NCBI GenBank assembly: GCA_016706545.1
Contig: JADJJK010000002.1
Location: 279,696 to 343,695, forward strand
Direction: 5' to 3'
Length of the DNA: 64,000 nt
Source: Myxococcales bacterium
GTDB taxonomy: Bacteria; Myxococcota_A; Polyangia; Haliangiales; Haliangiaceae
Shown: one piece after another, positions 13,788-21,965 of the stretch
Position numbering within the stretch: position 1 is the stretch's first letter
Layout of the letters: each line of letters opens with the position of its first letter
The notes under the pieces: generated by a model
What the model was told of the DNA's origin: nothing
Seen by the model: only the letters and a program-made list of their open reading frames with translations
Database searches by the model: none
Program-made: the position numbers and the translations under genes

Positions 13788-13799
13788 CACCGGCTACAT
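13782..13799. terminator. Small hairpin spanning the LRR gene stop
   Basis: atgtagc-accg-gctacat is a perfect 7-bp stem with a 4-nt loop, and the stop codon TAG lies inside the left arm. There is no U-run, so termination is only possible. The remaining 70 bp up to the M28 gene shows no other signal. Confidence 0.35.
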
Positions 13800-13871
13800 G
13801 AGCGAAGTTTTCGATCCAGCGCGCCCCACATCAGCAGGCCGGGCGATCACCGCCGTTGTACCATCGGTGGC

Positions 13872-16193
13872 TTGACCCCACCGGCCTCCTCTCCACGCCC
13901 TCTCCTCGTCCTTGCTGCCGCGATCGCGGTGATGGTGCTCATCCTGGTGGGCTGGCGCTCCATGGTAGACGCGCCGAGCACGCCAGGCGGCACCGGCTTC
14001 TCCAGCGCGGCGGCGCACGCCACCTTGACCGAGCTGCTGCGAGAGCAGAAGCCGCATCCGGTGGGCTCGCCGCAGAACGCGGTGGTCCGCGATCGCATCC
14101 TGGCGGTGTTGCGCGCCGCCGGCTACCAGCCCGCGGTGCGCGCCGCCTTCCAGTGTACGGCGTTTGGCTGCGCGCAGGTGGAGAACATCGTCGCCGTGCG
14201 CGCTGGCACGGATCCGAGCAAGGCCATCTTGGCCAGCGCCCACTACGACAGCGTCCCCGCCGGCCCCGGCGCCGCGGATGACGGCTCTGGCACCGCCATC
14301 TTGCTCGAGCTGGCCAAGGACCTGGCCAAGCGCAAGCCGCCGCGTAGCGACGTCATCTTCTTGCTCAGCGACAGCGAAGAGTATGGCCTAAACGGCGCCC
14401 ACGCCTTCGCTCGCGATCCGGACATGGCCAGGGTGCGCGCGGTGGTCAACCTGGAGGGCCGCGGCGCGGCCGGTCCCAGCGTGATGTTCGAGACCGGCGC
14501 CGGCAACGCGGCGCTCATGGAGCTGTACGCCGACGTCGTGCCCTACCCGGTGGCCAACTCGCTGGCCTTCGAGATCTACAAGCGCCTGCCCAACAACACC
14601 GACTTCACCGTGTACCGCGATCGCGGCATCTTCGGCTTCAACCTGGCCTTCGTGGGCCACGCCTCGCTGTACCACACGCCGCACGACGATCTGGCGCACC
14701 TGGACCGCGACACCCTGCAGCACCACGGCGACAACGCCTTCGCGCTGGTGCGCGCGCTCGCTGACGCCAACCTCGACGAGCTTCGCGCCACCGGCGACGC
14801 CAGCTACTTCGATCTCTTCGGGCGGGTGCTCATCAAGTGGCCCGGCGGCCTGAACCTGCCGCTGGCCGGCGCCGCCTTCTTGGCCCTGGTGGCGCTCCTC
14901 GTGGTCCGGCGCAGCGAGCTGCGCCTGCGCGCGGCGGCGTGGTCGCTCTTGCTCGCGCTCTTGACCCTGCCCTTGCTCTTTGGCCTGGGCTGGCTCCTGG
15001 CCTTCCCGCTGGGACGCTGGCCGGGCGCGCTGATGCTCGACCATCCCTCGCCGTGGCCGGCCCGGGCGGCGCTCGCCGCGGCGGCCCTGCTGTGCTCGGT
15101 GCTCCTGGGCGCGGTGGCCGCGCGCCGCGGCGCAGGGCACTACGGCGGCTGGGTCATGATCACGGTGCTGGCGGTGGTGACGTCTGCGCTGGTGCCCGGC
15201 GCGGCGTATGCGTTCCTGTGGCCGGCGGTCGCCTTCGCCGGCCTGTCGTGGGCGCTGGCGCGCGCGCCGCGCGGCGCGTTCTGGGCGTCCGCCATCGGGG
15301 CGGCGCTGGCCGCGCTGTTCTGGCTGGGCCACATGGTCATGCTCGAGTCCGCCATCGGCTTTCCCCAGAGCGCTATCAAGCTGCTGGCGATGGCGCCCCT
15401 GGTGTGGGCGGCCACGCCGCTGTGGGCGCGGCTCTTGGCCCAGCCAGGGACCCGGGGCGTGATCCCGGTGGCGCTGTGCGCCGTCCTCGTGGTGGGCGCC
15501 TCCGCGCTGGCCGCGCTGCAGACCACCACGTCGCCAGACTTCCCGCGCGGCCTCAACGTCACCTATCAAGCGGGCGACGGCGGCCCGCCGCAGTGGATCT
15601 TGCAGAACGTGGGCCAAATCGATCCGACCTATCTCTCGACGCACGGCTTCCTGGCCGCCGGGGCCAAGCAGACCAAGGTCCGCTCGCTCGGCGCCATCGC
15701 GTTCGCTGGTCCGGTCAAGGCCGCCGCAGATCTCGGCCTTCCGGCGCCGAGCTTCAGCGGCGCGATGTTGCAGCAGGAGGACCGCCGCGTCGTCCTGACC
15801 GGGAAGGTGCGCTTCTCGCGCGAGTCGTTCATGAGCGGCCTGGCCATCGGCGCAGCCTCCGGGGTCCTGAGCCTGCGCATCGACGGCCAGGAGCTGTGGA
15901 GCGCAGGCGCGGTCGGCGCGGGCAAGGAGAAGCGGGGACAGGACCTGAGCAAGGAGCGCCACGTGCGCATGGGCAACCTCCCGGACCGCGAGCTCTCCCT
16001 GGAGCTGGTGCTGGATCCAAGCGCCACCGGGCCCGTGACCCTCTACCAGCGCCTGCCGCTTCCGGATTCGCCGGAGATCCGCGCGATGGTGCAAGGCCGC
16101 CCGCCGGACACGCTGCCGTTTGGCGCCGGCGACAGCGCCGTCATGGTGAAGACCCTGTGGCCGCCTGATCGCGGAACGCCCGTGGCGCCCTGA
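13872..16193 (+). CDS. M28-family metallopeptidase with multi-pass membrane domain
   Basis: 773 residues from a TTG at 13872 (first ATG 60 nt later). A membrane segment (11-28) is followed by an M28 aminopeptidase domain (about 45-300) with the zinc ligand set: His in SAHYDS, bridging Asp in AADDGSGT, Glu pair in SDSEEYG, and His in YHTPHDD. Six to eight hydrophobic helices follow (about 325-560) and then a soluble C-terminal domain of about 200 residues. This resembles the ERMP1/Fxna-like arrangement of M28 peptidases fused to a polytopic domain, with the peptidase outside the cytoplasm. Likely role: cleavage of exported peptides. It converges on the DUF255 gene with a hairpin between. Confidence 0.88.
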   Translation: MTPPASSPRPLLVLAAAIAVMVLILVGWRSMVDAPSTPGGTGFSSAAAHATLTELLREQKPHPVGSPQNAVVRDRILAVLRAAGYQPAVRAAFQCTAFGCAQVENIVAVRAGTDPSKAILASAHYDSVPAGPGAADDGSGTAILLELAKDLAKRKPPRSDVIFLLSDSEEYGLNGAHAFARDPDMARVRAVVNLEGRGAAGPSVMFETGAGNAALMELYADVVPYPVANSLAFEIYKRLPNNTDFTVYRDRGIFGFNLAFVGHASLYHTPHDDLAHLDRDTLQHHGDNAFALVRALADANLDELRATGDASYFDLFGRVLIKWPGGLNLPLAGAAFLALVALLVVRRSELRLRAAAWSLLLALLTLPLLFGLGWLLAFPLGRWPGALMLDHPSPWPARAALAAAALLCSVLLGAVAARRGAGHYGGWVMITVLAVVTSALVPGAAYAFLWPAVAFAGLSWALARAPRGAFWASAIGAALAALFWLGHMVMLESAIGFPQSAIKLLAMAPLVWAATPLWARLLAQPGTRGVIPVALCAVLVVGASALAALQTTTSPDFPRGLNVTYQAGDGGPPQWILQNVGQIDPTYLSTHGFLAAGAKQTKVRSLGAIAFAGPVKAAADLGLPAPSFSGAMLQQEDRRVVLTGKVRFSRESFMSGLAIGAASGVLSLRIDGQELWSAGAVGAGKEKRGQDLSKERHVRMGNLPDRELSLELVLDPSATGPVTLYQRLPLPDSPEIRAMVQGRPPDTLPFGAGDSAVMVKTLWPPDRGTPVAP

Positions 16194-16201
16194 GCTCGAG
16201 C

Positions 16202-16225
16202 TCGAGGTCTCCCTCGAGACCTCGA
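16202..16225. terminator. Bidirectional hairpin between convergent genes
   Basis: tcgaggtctc-cctc-gagacctcga forms a perfect 10-bp stem with a 4-nt loop, between the stops of the M28 gene (16193) and the DUF255 gene (16230). No U-tract follows on either strand, so it is a terminator-like structure rather than a canonical one. The flanking DNA repeats ctgagctc motifs that continue into the DUF255 C-terminus. Confidence 0.55.
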
Positions 16226-16229
16226 TGAC

Positions 16230-17930
16230 CTACCTGAGCTCGATGACCTCGCTGAGCTCCCTGAGCTCCCTGAGTTCATCGAGCGCCAGCAACAGCTCGC
16301 CCAGGAAGCGCCCGCTGGCCTTGTACACCTGAGGCCGCGTCACCGAGCGCACCAGCGCCGGCAGCCGCGGCGCCAGCTCGGCGCGCGCCTGCGGAGACGC
16401 CGCGCAGAGGCGCAAGAGGAAGCGCAGCGCGCGGACGTTGTCCTCGAACGGCTCCCGCCGCACCGCGAACACGCCCACCGCCGCCGGATCTCGCGTGCTG
16501 GCATAGAGCCCGCCGCTGACGTCGCCCGCCAGCTCGGTCATCATGAAGCGTCCGATCTCGATGGCGGGCTCGAGGTACTCACGCCGGCCGGTCGCCTCGA
16601 ACAGGCGCATCAGCGCCAGCCCGAACGCCGCGTTGTCGGCGAGAAACAGCACCTCCGGCGCGGGCCCGTCCTTGCGGAGATCGTGCGTGATGCCGCCGCG
16701 CGGGTCAGCGTGCGTCTCGAGGATCCGGCGCGCCGCCTTCTCCGCCGCGGCCAGCACCTCGGGCTCCCGCGTGACCTCGAAGTACGTGACGTACGCCGCG
16801 ATGGCCTGGCCGCTGTCCTCGCCGTACTCGTGGCGGTCGACGCGCGGCACGCCGAGCGCGAGCCGCGAAGCTTGCCCCAGCGCGTAGTAGTCGCGCCCGG
16901 CGACAAACGGCTTCCCCGGGTCATGCGCGTTGAGGTCCGCGTCCTGGGTGCCAAAGAACGCGCCATGCGGGCTCTTGAGAAAGCGATCCAGGTAGCCGTG
17001 CATCGCGCGCGCGCGCGCCAGGTGAGCGGGGTCGTTGGTCAGCGCATAGGCGCGCGCGTAGTTGTCGAGCGCTGGCGCCTGATACGACATCAGCTTCTCG
17101 TAGTGCGGCCGATCCCAGGTCCCGCTGTCCGAGTACTGGTAGATCCCGCCCCACACCGGATCGATGAGCTGGGCCTGCTGCTCCAGGGTGAACAGCGCGC
17201 GTCGCCGCGCCTCCGCGTCGCCGCGAGCGGCCCGGCTCAGGAGCCAGGCGTTGTTGGCGCCCACCGGCGCCTTTTGCCGCACGCCCCAGCCGCCGCGCCT
17301 GGGGTCCCAGTAGTCCTCGAGCTCCACCGCCACGATGTGAGCGATCGCGTCCACCAGCTCGCGCGACAGCGGCGATCGCGCCGGCACCTCCCGCTCGGTC
17401 GCCACCGCCGCGGTGGCCCCGTCGCCCTCGGCGGCCCCGGCCGCAGCGGCGCGCAAGATCTCCAGGAAGCGGTCGGCCTCCAGGAAGCCTCGGAACTTGC
17501 CCAGCTCCTGCCCGTCTGCCGAGAAGAGCACCGTCGCGGGCCAGCCGTAGTCGCCGTAACGCTCTTCGATATCGGGCCGCGCATCGACGTCGACCTTGAC
17601 CGCGATGAAGTGCTGCTCGATCAACGCCCGCACGCGAGGGTCATGGTAGGTCTCGGCCTCCATCACGTGGCACCAGTGGCACCACTCAGCCGAGCCATCC
17701 AGGATGATGAGGCGGCGCTGCGCCTTGGCCCGCGCGAACGTCTCGGGGGAGAAGTCCGCCCACGACAGCTCCCCGCGCGGCGCCCCACGCGGCGCGGGCG
17801 CGACAGCTTGCGCGAGCGCCGGCGGCCCGCCACCGCGCTGCGCCGTCGACAGCGGCGCGCGGGGCGTGCAGCTCCCCGCGGCGACGAGCGCGCTCACCCA
17901 GACGACCACGGAAGAGAGAGATGGGCTCAT
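16230..17930 (-). CDS. DUF255 thioredoxin-like lipoprotein (YyaL family)
   Basis: 566 residues. The ATG at 17930 gives a lipoprotein signal ending at Cys21 (LVAAGSC). The thioredoxin-like DUF255 domain (about 48-170) carries the WCHWCHVME active-site motif. The remainder is an (alpha/alpha)6 toroid of the N-acylglucosamine 2-epimerase/cellobiose-epimerase type (GGIYQYSDSGTW, YARAYALT, ADNAAFGLAL). Family members are often annotated as spermatogenesis-associated 20/YyaL, with no settled reaction. Location outside the cytoplasm is inferred from the lipobox and would suit a redox or sugar-modifying role. The C-terminal LRELRELSEV matches short DNA repeats, so its end may vary. Confidence 0.88.
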   Translation of the reverse strand: MSPSLSSVVVWVSALVAAGSCTPRAPLSTAQRGGGPPALAQAVAPAPRGAPRGELSWADFSPETFARAKAQRRLIILDGSAEWCHWCHVMEAETYHDPRVRALIEQHFIAVKVDVDARPDIEERYGDYGWPATVLFSADGQELGKFRGFLEADRFLEILRAAAAGAAEGDGATAAVATEREVPARSPLSRELVDAIAHIVAVELEDYWDPRRGGWGVRQKAPVGANNAWLLSRAARGDAEARRRALFTLEQQAQLIDPVWGGIYQYSDSGTWDRPHYEKLMSYQAPALDNYARAYALTNDPAHLARARAMHGYLDRFLKSPHGAFFGTQDADLNAHDPGKPFVAGRDYYALGQASRLALGVPRVDRHEYGEDSGQAIAAYVTYFEVTREPEVLAAAEKAARRILETHADPRGGITHDLRKDGPAPEVLFLADNAAFGLALMRLFEATGRREYLEPAIEIGRFMMTELAGDVSGGLYASTRDPAAVGVFAVRREPFEDNVRALRFLLRLCAASPQARAELAPRLPALVRSVTRPQVYKASGRFLGELLLALDELRELRELSEVIELR

Positions 17931-18212
17931 CTTCCCGGTACGAGCCAGCGTGGCCGTCGGTTCGCTCGCTTGATCTCCAAAAACGACATTTCGTGTTGCC
18001 ACACCAAACGCTCCCGGTTGGTGGCCAAGGTCGCAATGGATCACGTACCAAGTACGAAGTTGACTGACCATACGTTGACTACCTGGCTCGCACCCGGCCC
18101 ACGCCCTCCCCACATCTGACGCAAAATCGCCGCGCTCCGCGATGCTCTTCTTCGCGCGCTGATTGCAGCGCGTTTGATTTGCATGCTAGTGGGCGAGGCG
18201 GGGAGGTACTTG
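17931..18212. promoter_or_regulatory. Divergent regulatory region with leader hairpin before the ADA-like gene
   Basis: 282 bp between two divergent lipoprotein genes, more AT-rich than its surroundings. On the plus strand TTGACT occurs twice in direct repeat (about 18059-18080). Further down, cgcgctg-attg-cagcgcg (18155-18172) forms a 7-bp stem followed at once by TTTGATTT, which looks like an intrinsic terminator or attenuator about 40 nt before the ATG at 18213. The dyad gtac-caa-gtac lies near 18042-18052. Function is inference only. Confidence 0.45.
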
Positions 18213-19832
18213 ATGAAAGAGTTCTGTTCTGGTGCGCCGAGATGCGGCGGCACCCCGAAAGTCGCCGCGGGCCTTGCGGCGCTCTTGCTCTCGAGCGCGG
18301 CGTGCTCGCCTGGCGACGACGTCGACGGAGTGGAGCGCAGAGAGTCCCACGTCGCGGACGTCTTCGATTCCATTCGCACCCAGGCCGGCACGTTCGAAGA
18401 CTTCCTGTTGCTCATGCCCAAAGGTGGCGACTTACACAGTCACACTTCTGGCGCCATCGTGACCGAGAAGCTCATCCAGTGGGGCAGCGAAGACGGCGCG
18501 TGCGTGAACACCACCACGTTCGCCGCCAGCAATCCGTGCGCGGCCAACACGGTGCCGCTGTCCTCGGCGCCCCCGGGCTCGGCGCTGTACAACCAGGTCC
18601 TCGGCGCCTGGTCCATGGAGGGCTTTGGCGGCCCGCTGCTGGCCGCCCACCAGCACTTCTTCGACACCTTCGGCAAGTTCGGCGCGATCCAGATAAACGA
18701 TCGCAACGACGACAGCTACGCCAACGTGATGTCCGCGGCTGGTCGCAACAACCAGATCTACATCGAGCTGTTGCAGGGCTTTGGCTCGGGCGCGGGCGCG
18801 GCGATCGCGAACACCGTGTTCCAGCCGACCGACGCCTGGGACCAGACCACGCTGCTGGCGCGCCGGCAGCAGATCATCGCGCACCCAAACTTTGCGCCCG
18901 CCATCGCGGCGCAGGCCGCCAGCATCGCGGCGACCTTCAGCGGTGCCCGACAGCTCCTTGGCTGCGCGACCTCGAGCCCGGACCCCGGCTGCAACGTCGA
19001 GGTCCGCTTGCAGGTGGCGGCCAACCGCACCGGCACCCGGGTCGCCGTGTTCGGCCAGTGGGTGTTTGCGTACGAGCTGGCGCAGGTGGTGCCGGAGATG
19101 GTGGGCGTGAACCTGGTGTCGCCGGAGGAGCACCCAAACTCCTTGCAGTTCTACAACGACGAGATGTTCGCGCTAGGCGTGCTGGGCGACGCCAACCGCG
19201 GAGTCGTGGGCCGCAACCCGGTCCACGTCTCGCTGCACGCCGGCGAGCTCATCCCCTCGGTGGTGCCAGATCCCTCCCACCTGACGTTTCACATCCGCCG
19301 CGCGGTGGACGTGGCGAAGGCCGAGCGCATCGGCCACGGCGTCGACGTGCTGGGGGAGACCGACGGCGATGGCGCCGCCGCGCTCCTGCGCAAGATGAGC
19401 GACGACCACGTGATGGTCGAGATCTGCCTGACCTCGAACCGCGTGCTGCTCGACGCCGCTGGCGACGATCATCCGCTGGCGAGGTATCGGCAAGACAAGG
19501 TCCCGGTGGCGCTGGCCACCGACGACCAGGGCATCTTCCGCGGCGACATCACCGACGAGTACGTGGCGGCGGTGGTCGACCAGGGGCTGGGCTATCGCGA
19601 GCTCAAGGAGATGGCGCGCGCCAGCCTGGAGCACGCCTTCGCCCAGGGCGAGAGCCTCTGGAAAGAGCGCGACAAGTTCAAGCGCACCGTGGACGCCTGC
19701 CACCACGACGAGCTTGGCAGCGCGACGCCGTCCATGGGATGCAGCAGCTTCCTGGCCGACAACAAGCGCGCCGCGCTGCAGTGGAAGCTCGAGCGCCAGT
19801 TCGCCGACTTTGAAGTCAAGACGCTCCGCTGA
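18213..19832 (+). CDS. Secreted adenosine deaminase-like lipoprotein
   Basis: 539 residues. The start at 18213 is fixed by a good Shine-Dalgarno (GGGGAGG) about 8 nt upstream. It gives a lipoprotein signal ending at Cys31 (LLSSAAC). The metal-dependent adenosine deaminase fold has all key motifs: GGDLHSHTSG (two zinc His), SLHAGE (His and catalytic Glu region), ERIGHGVD, and ATDDQGIF (the two Asp near the C-terminus). It is longer than cytosolic ADA and exported, like the ADGF/CECR1 group of extracellular deaminases, but sequence alone does not fix the substrate. Cys pairs in the insertions could form disulfides outside the cytoplasm. Possible role: nucleoside salvage from prey or dead cells. 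Confidence 0.88.
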   Translation: MKEFCSGAPRCGGTPKVAAGLAALLLSSAACSPGDDVDGVERRESHVADVFDSIRTQAGTFEDFLLLMPKGGDLHSHTSGAIVTEKLIQWGSEDGACVNTTTFAASNPCAANTVPLSSAPPGSALYNQVLGAWSMEGFGGPLLAAHQHFFDTFGKFGAIQINDRNDDSYANVMSAAGRNNQIYIELLQGFGSGAGAAIANTVFQPTDAWDQTTLLARRQQIIAHPNFAPAIAAQAASIAATFSGARQLLGCATSSPDPGCNVEVRLQVAANRTGTRVAVFGQWVFAYELAQVVPEMVGVNLVSPEEHPNSLQFYNDEMFALGVLGDANRGVVGRNPVHVSLHAGELIPSVVPDPSHLTFHIRRAVDVAKAERIGHGVDVLGETDGDGAAALLRKMSDDHVMVEICLTSNRVLLDAAGDDHPLARYRQDKVPVALATDDQGIFRGDITDEYVAAVVDQGLGYRELKEMARASLEHAFAQGESLWKERDKFKRTVDACHHDELGSATPSMGCSSFLADNKRAALQWKLERQFADFEVKTLR

Positions 19833-19906
19833 GCACGGGTATTCTCACCACACCAGCCGAGCGGCGGCATGCCGATCACGCGCTGGTGGGATCGTTGACA
19901 CTCAGT

Positions 19907-20251
19907 CTAGCCGGCAGTAGCCGCGGCCGCCTTGGTCGGCTCCGCGGCCGCCTTGGTCGGCTCCGCGGCGGGCGGCGTCAGCTTTTGCCAGCAAGTCCCG
20001 CACACGGTGGCCTCGCGCATGCCGGTGGCATGGCAGTGGGGGCACTCGGCGACCAGGGGCGTAGCCTGCAGGTCCATGACCGAGAGCAGCGCGGACCAGG
20101 ACAGGCGCAGCGCGCCGAGCGCAGCGTCGGGGGCTGCGGCATCCGAGCCCGCGCCTGGCGCAGGCCAGCTCGCGAGCTGACGCTCGATCTCCTCGACCGC
20201 GAGGTGCAACTTCGCGTTCTTCTCGTCACGACGCTCGAAGTACTTTTCCAT
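19907..20251 (-). CDS. Small zinc-ribbon-like protein
   Basis: 114 residues starting MEKYFERRDEKNAKL, with GGAAGG positioned well ahead of the ATG. The N-terminal half is a charged helix. The C-terminal half has CPHCHATGMREATVCGTC, a CxxC-CxxC pair fitting a zinc ribbon. The tail repeats EPTKAAA twice, encoded by an exact 21-bp direct repeat (about 19921-19962). It is probably a cytoplasmic adaptor or regulator, function unknown. It faces the ODP-family gene across a perfect 18-bp palindrome. Confidence 0.75.
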   Translation of the reverse strand: MEKYFERRDEKNAKLHLAVEEIERQLASWPAPGAGSDAAAPDAALGALRLSWSALLSVMDLQATPLVAECPHCHATGMREATVCGTCWQKLTPPAAEPTKAAAEPTKAAAATAG

Positions 20252-20328
20252 AGGCCACCTTCCAACTCGCGCGACCGCCGCGCCAAGGAACCAGTGTGGG
20301 ACCCAAAGGACCATTCGCCAACCACCGG

Positions 20329-20346
20329 GTGACACGATCGTGTCAC
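20329..20346. promoter_or_regulatory. Perfect 18-bp palindrome between divergent genes
   Basis: gtgacacgatcgtgtcac is fully self-complementary without a spacer. It sits in the 280-bp gap between the zinc-ribbon gene (start 20251, minus) and the ODP-type gene (start 20532, plus). Spacerless dyads of this size are typical binding sites for homodimeric repressors. Part of the half-site (tcacgatc) recurs directly downstream. The regulator is unknown. Confidence 0.6.
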
Positions 20347-20531
20347 GATCTCTCGACGAGCATGAGGGCCCGCCGCCGGATCGCGGCGAGGATCGCGACG
20401 AGGACCGCGCAGGCCCTTCTTGCGCCCGAGGCCCCGATAGCCCAGCCCCGGCGCCGACATGTGTGCGACAGCATGTCCGCCAGGGCCACCGTTGACGAGG
20501 CTGCGCCCGACGCCTAGCGTACCGCCCTTCC

Positions 20532-21647
20532 ATGGAAGACCTGCAAACGTCCATCGCCATCGCGCCTGGAGTGTACTGGGTTGGCAAGCGAGATCCGGAA
20601 TCGATCTTCCACGCCAACCCCTTTGTCCGGGTCTTCGAGAGCGACGCTGGTGGCGCTGTGCAGTGGTTCACCATGCTCATCGATCCAGGGTCCCCTTCGG
20701 ACTGCGCGGTGGTGGCGTCCAAGGTCGCCGGGGTGCTGGGCTCCGCAGCCCGACTCTCGGCGTTCTTCCTAAATCACCAGGATCCGGACGTCGCCAGCTC
20801 CACGTCCTTCTTCTCGCACCGGTTTGCGCCGCGCGCCCATGTGCTGTGCTCCGAAGACACCTGGCGCCTGGTGGTCCACTACGGCATCACCCACGATCGC
20901 TTCCGCGCCACCGAGCGCCACTTGCGACGCGGCCTGACCTTGCCCACTCGTCACGTCGTGACCTTCGTGCCCACCCCGTACTGTCACTTTCGCGGCGCGA
21001 CCATGCTGTACGATCCGCAGACGCGCGTGCTGTTCTCCGGCGACCTGCTGGGCGGCCTGTCACCCCGCGGCGAAGGCTCGCTGTGGGCCGACGAGACCGC
21101 CTGGCCTGGGATGCGCGCGTTTCACCAGATCTACATGCCGAGCCGCGTCGCCATCCAGCGCGCGGTGGCGTCCATCCGCGCCCTGTCCCCGGCGCCCGAG
21201 ATCATCGCGCCACAGCACGGCGGCCTCTTGCGCGGCGAGTGGATCGAATACTACCTGCGGCGCCTGGAGTCGCTGCCGGTGGGCGTCGAGCTGCTCGATG
21301 AGAGCGACGACGACGTGCCCGCGTGGAACCATGTGCTGCGCAAGATCCTCGCCACCGCCGGCAACGCCGGCGCGGATGTGGAGCGCATCCTGTCCACCGA
21401 CGAGATGCTCGCCGACACCACCAGGTTCGAGCAAGGCCGCCGCATGATCACGCACCAGGGCCGCTGGACCGTGGAGCACACCATGCAGACCCTCGGCGGA
21501 GCGCTCGACCGCGAGACCATGAACGTCGTGGTGCTCGAGGCGCTGGCGGCAGCCGACGTGCTGCAGCTCCCGACCCCGCAGCTCGACCTGGAGGGCATGG
21601 GTTACACGACTCGCCCCATCCAGGGCAACGACGACCAGAGCGACTGA
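20532..21647 (+). CDS. ODP-type metallo-beta-lactamase-fold di-iron protein
   Basis: 371 residues. The N-terminal 250 form a metallo-beta-lactamase fold of the ODP/flavodiiron type: NHQDPDV in place of HxHxDH, TPYCHFRGATMLYD, LFSGDLLGG, and APQHGG. ODP family proteins bind a di-iron centre and reduce or sense oxygen or NO; chemotactic oxygen sensing is known in relatives. There is no flavodoxin domain, so it is not a complete flavodiiron reductase. The C-terminal 120 residues are helical and unassigned. It is cytoplasmic. Regulation may involve the palindrome at 20329. The 3' end including the stop is duplicated downstream. Confidence 0.82.
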   Translation: MEDLQTSIAIAPGVYWVGKRDPESIFHANPFVRVFESDAGGAVQWFTMLIDPGSPSDCAVVASKVAGVLGSAARLSAFFLNHQDPDVASSTSFFSHRFAPRAHVLCSEDTWRLVVHYGITHDRFRATERHLRRGLTLPTRHVVTFVPTPYCHFRGATMLYDPQTRVLFSGDLLGGLSPRGEGSLWADETAWPGMRAFHQIYMPSRVAIQRAVASIRALSPAPEIIAPQHGGLLRGEWIEYYLRRLESLPVGVELLDESDDDVPAWNHVLRKILATAGNAGADVERILSTDEMLADTTRFEQGRRMITHQGRWTVEHTMQTLGGALDRETMNVVVLEALAAADVLQLPTPQLDLEGMGYTTRPIQGNDDQSD

Positions 21648-21649
21648 AG

Positions 21650-21718
21650 ACCGACTGAAGCCCGACGACCAGACCGACTGAAGCCCGACGACCAGACCGA
21701 CTGAAGCCCGACGACGAA
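21650..21718. repeat. 23-bp tandem repeat derived from the preceding gene's stop region
   Basis: Three copies of accgactgaagcccgacgac plus cag (21650-21672, 21673-21695, and a diverging third) follow the end of the ODP gene. The gene's own last codons (gacgaccagagcgactga) match the unit, so the array appears to have grown from its 3' end. The rest of 21719-21965 holds a second low-complexity stretch (cagcgcc/cagcacc units, about 21806-21860) and no gene. Confidence 0.85.
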
Positions 21719-21965
21719 ACCGAAATAGCTGCCCGGCTGCCGCGTGCGCAGCCTGCGTCGTCAGGTGCCTGAGATCGCTGCCAGTTGGCACCAAGCAGAG
21801 CACCCGGCAGCGCCTCGGCAGCGCCTGGCAGCACCCGGCAGCGCCATCCAGCGAGAAAAAACCCAAAGCCGCGGGCTCCCGCGAGTCTGACCTCTACCGG
21901 TCCGACGAAAGGAGCTGCGATGACCTCTTCGTATGCTGCGCTGTGCCACGCCGCGGGAAGGCCCC

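Noticed and set aside
14388..16094. Minus-strand open frame of over 560 codons opposite the M28 gene
   Set aside because: Its translation is Arg/Gln/Gly/His-rich noise antisense to a clear metallopeptidase.
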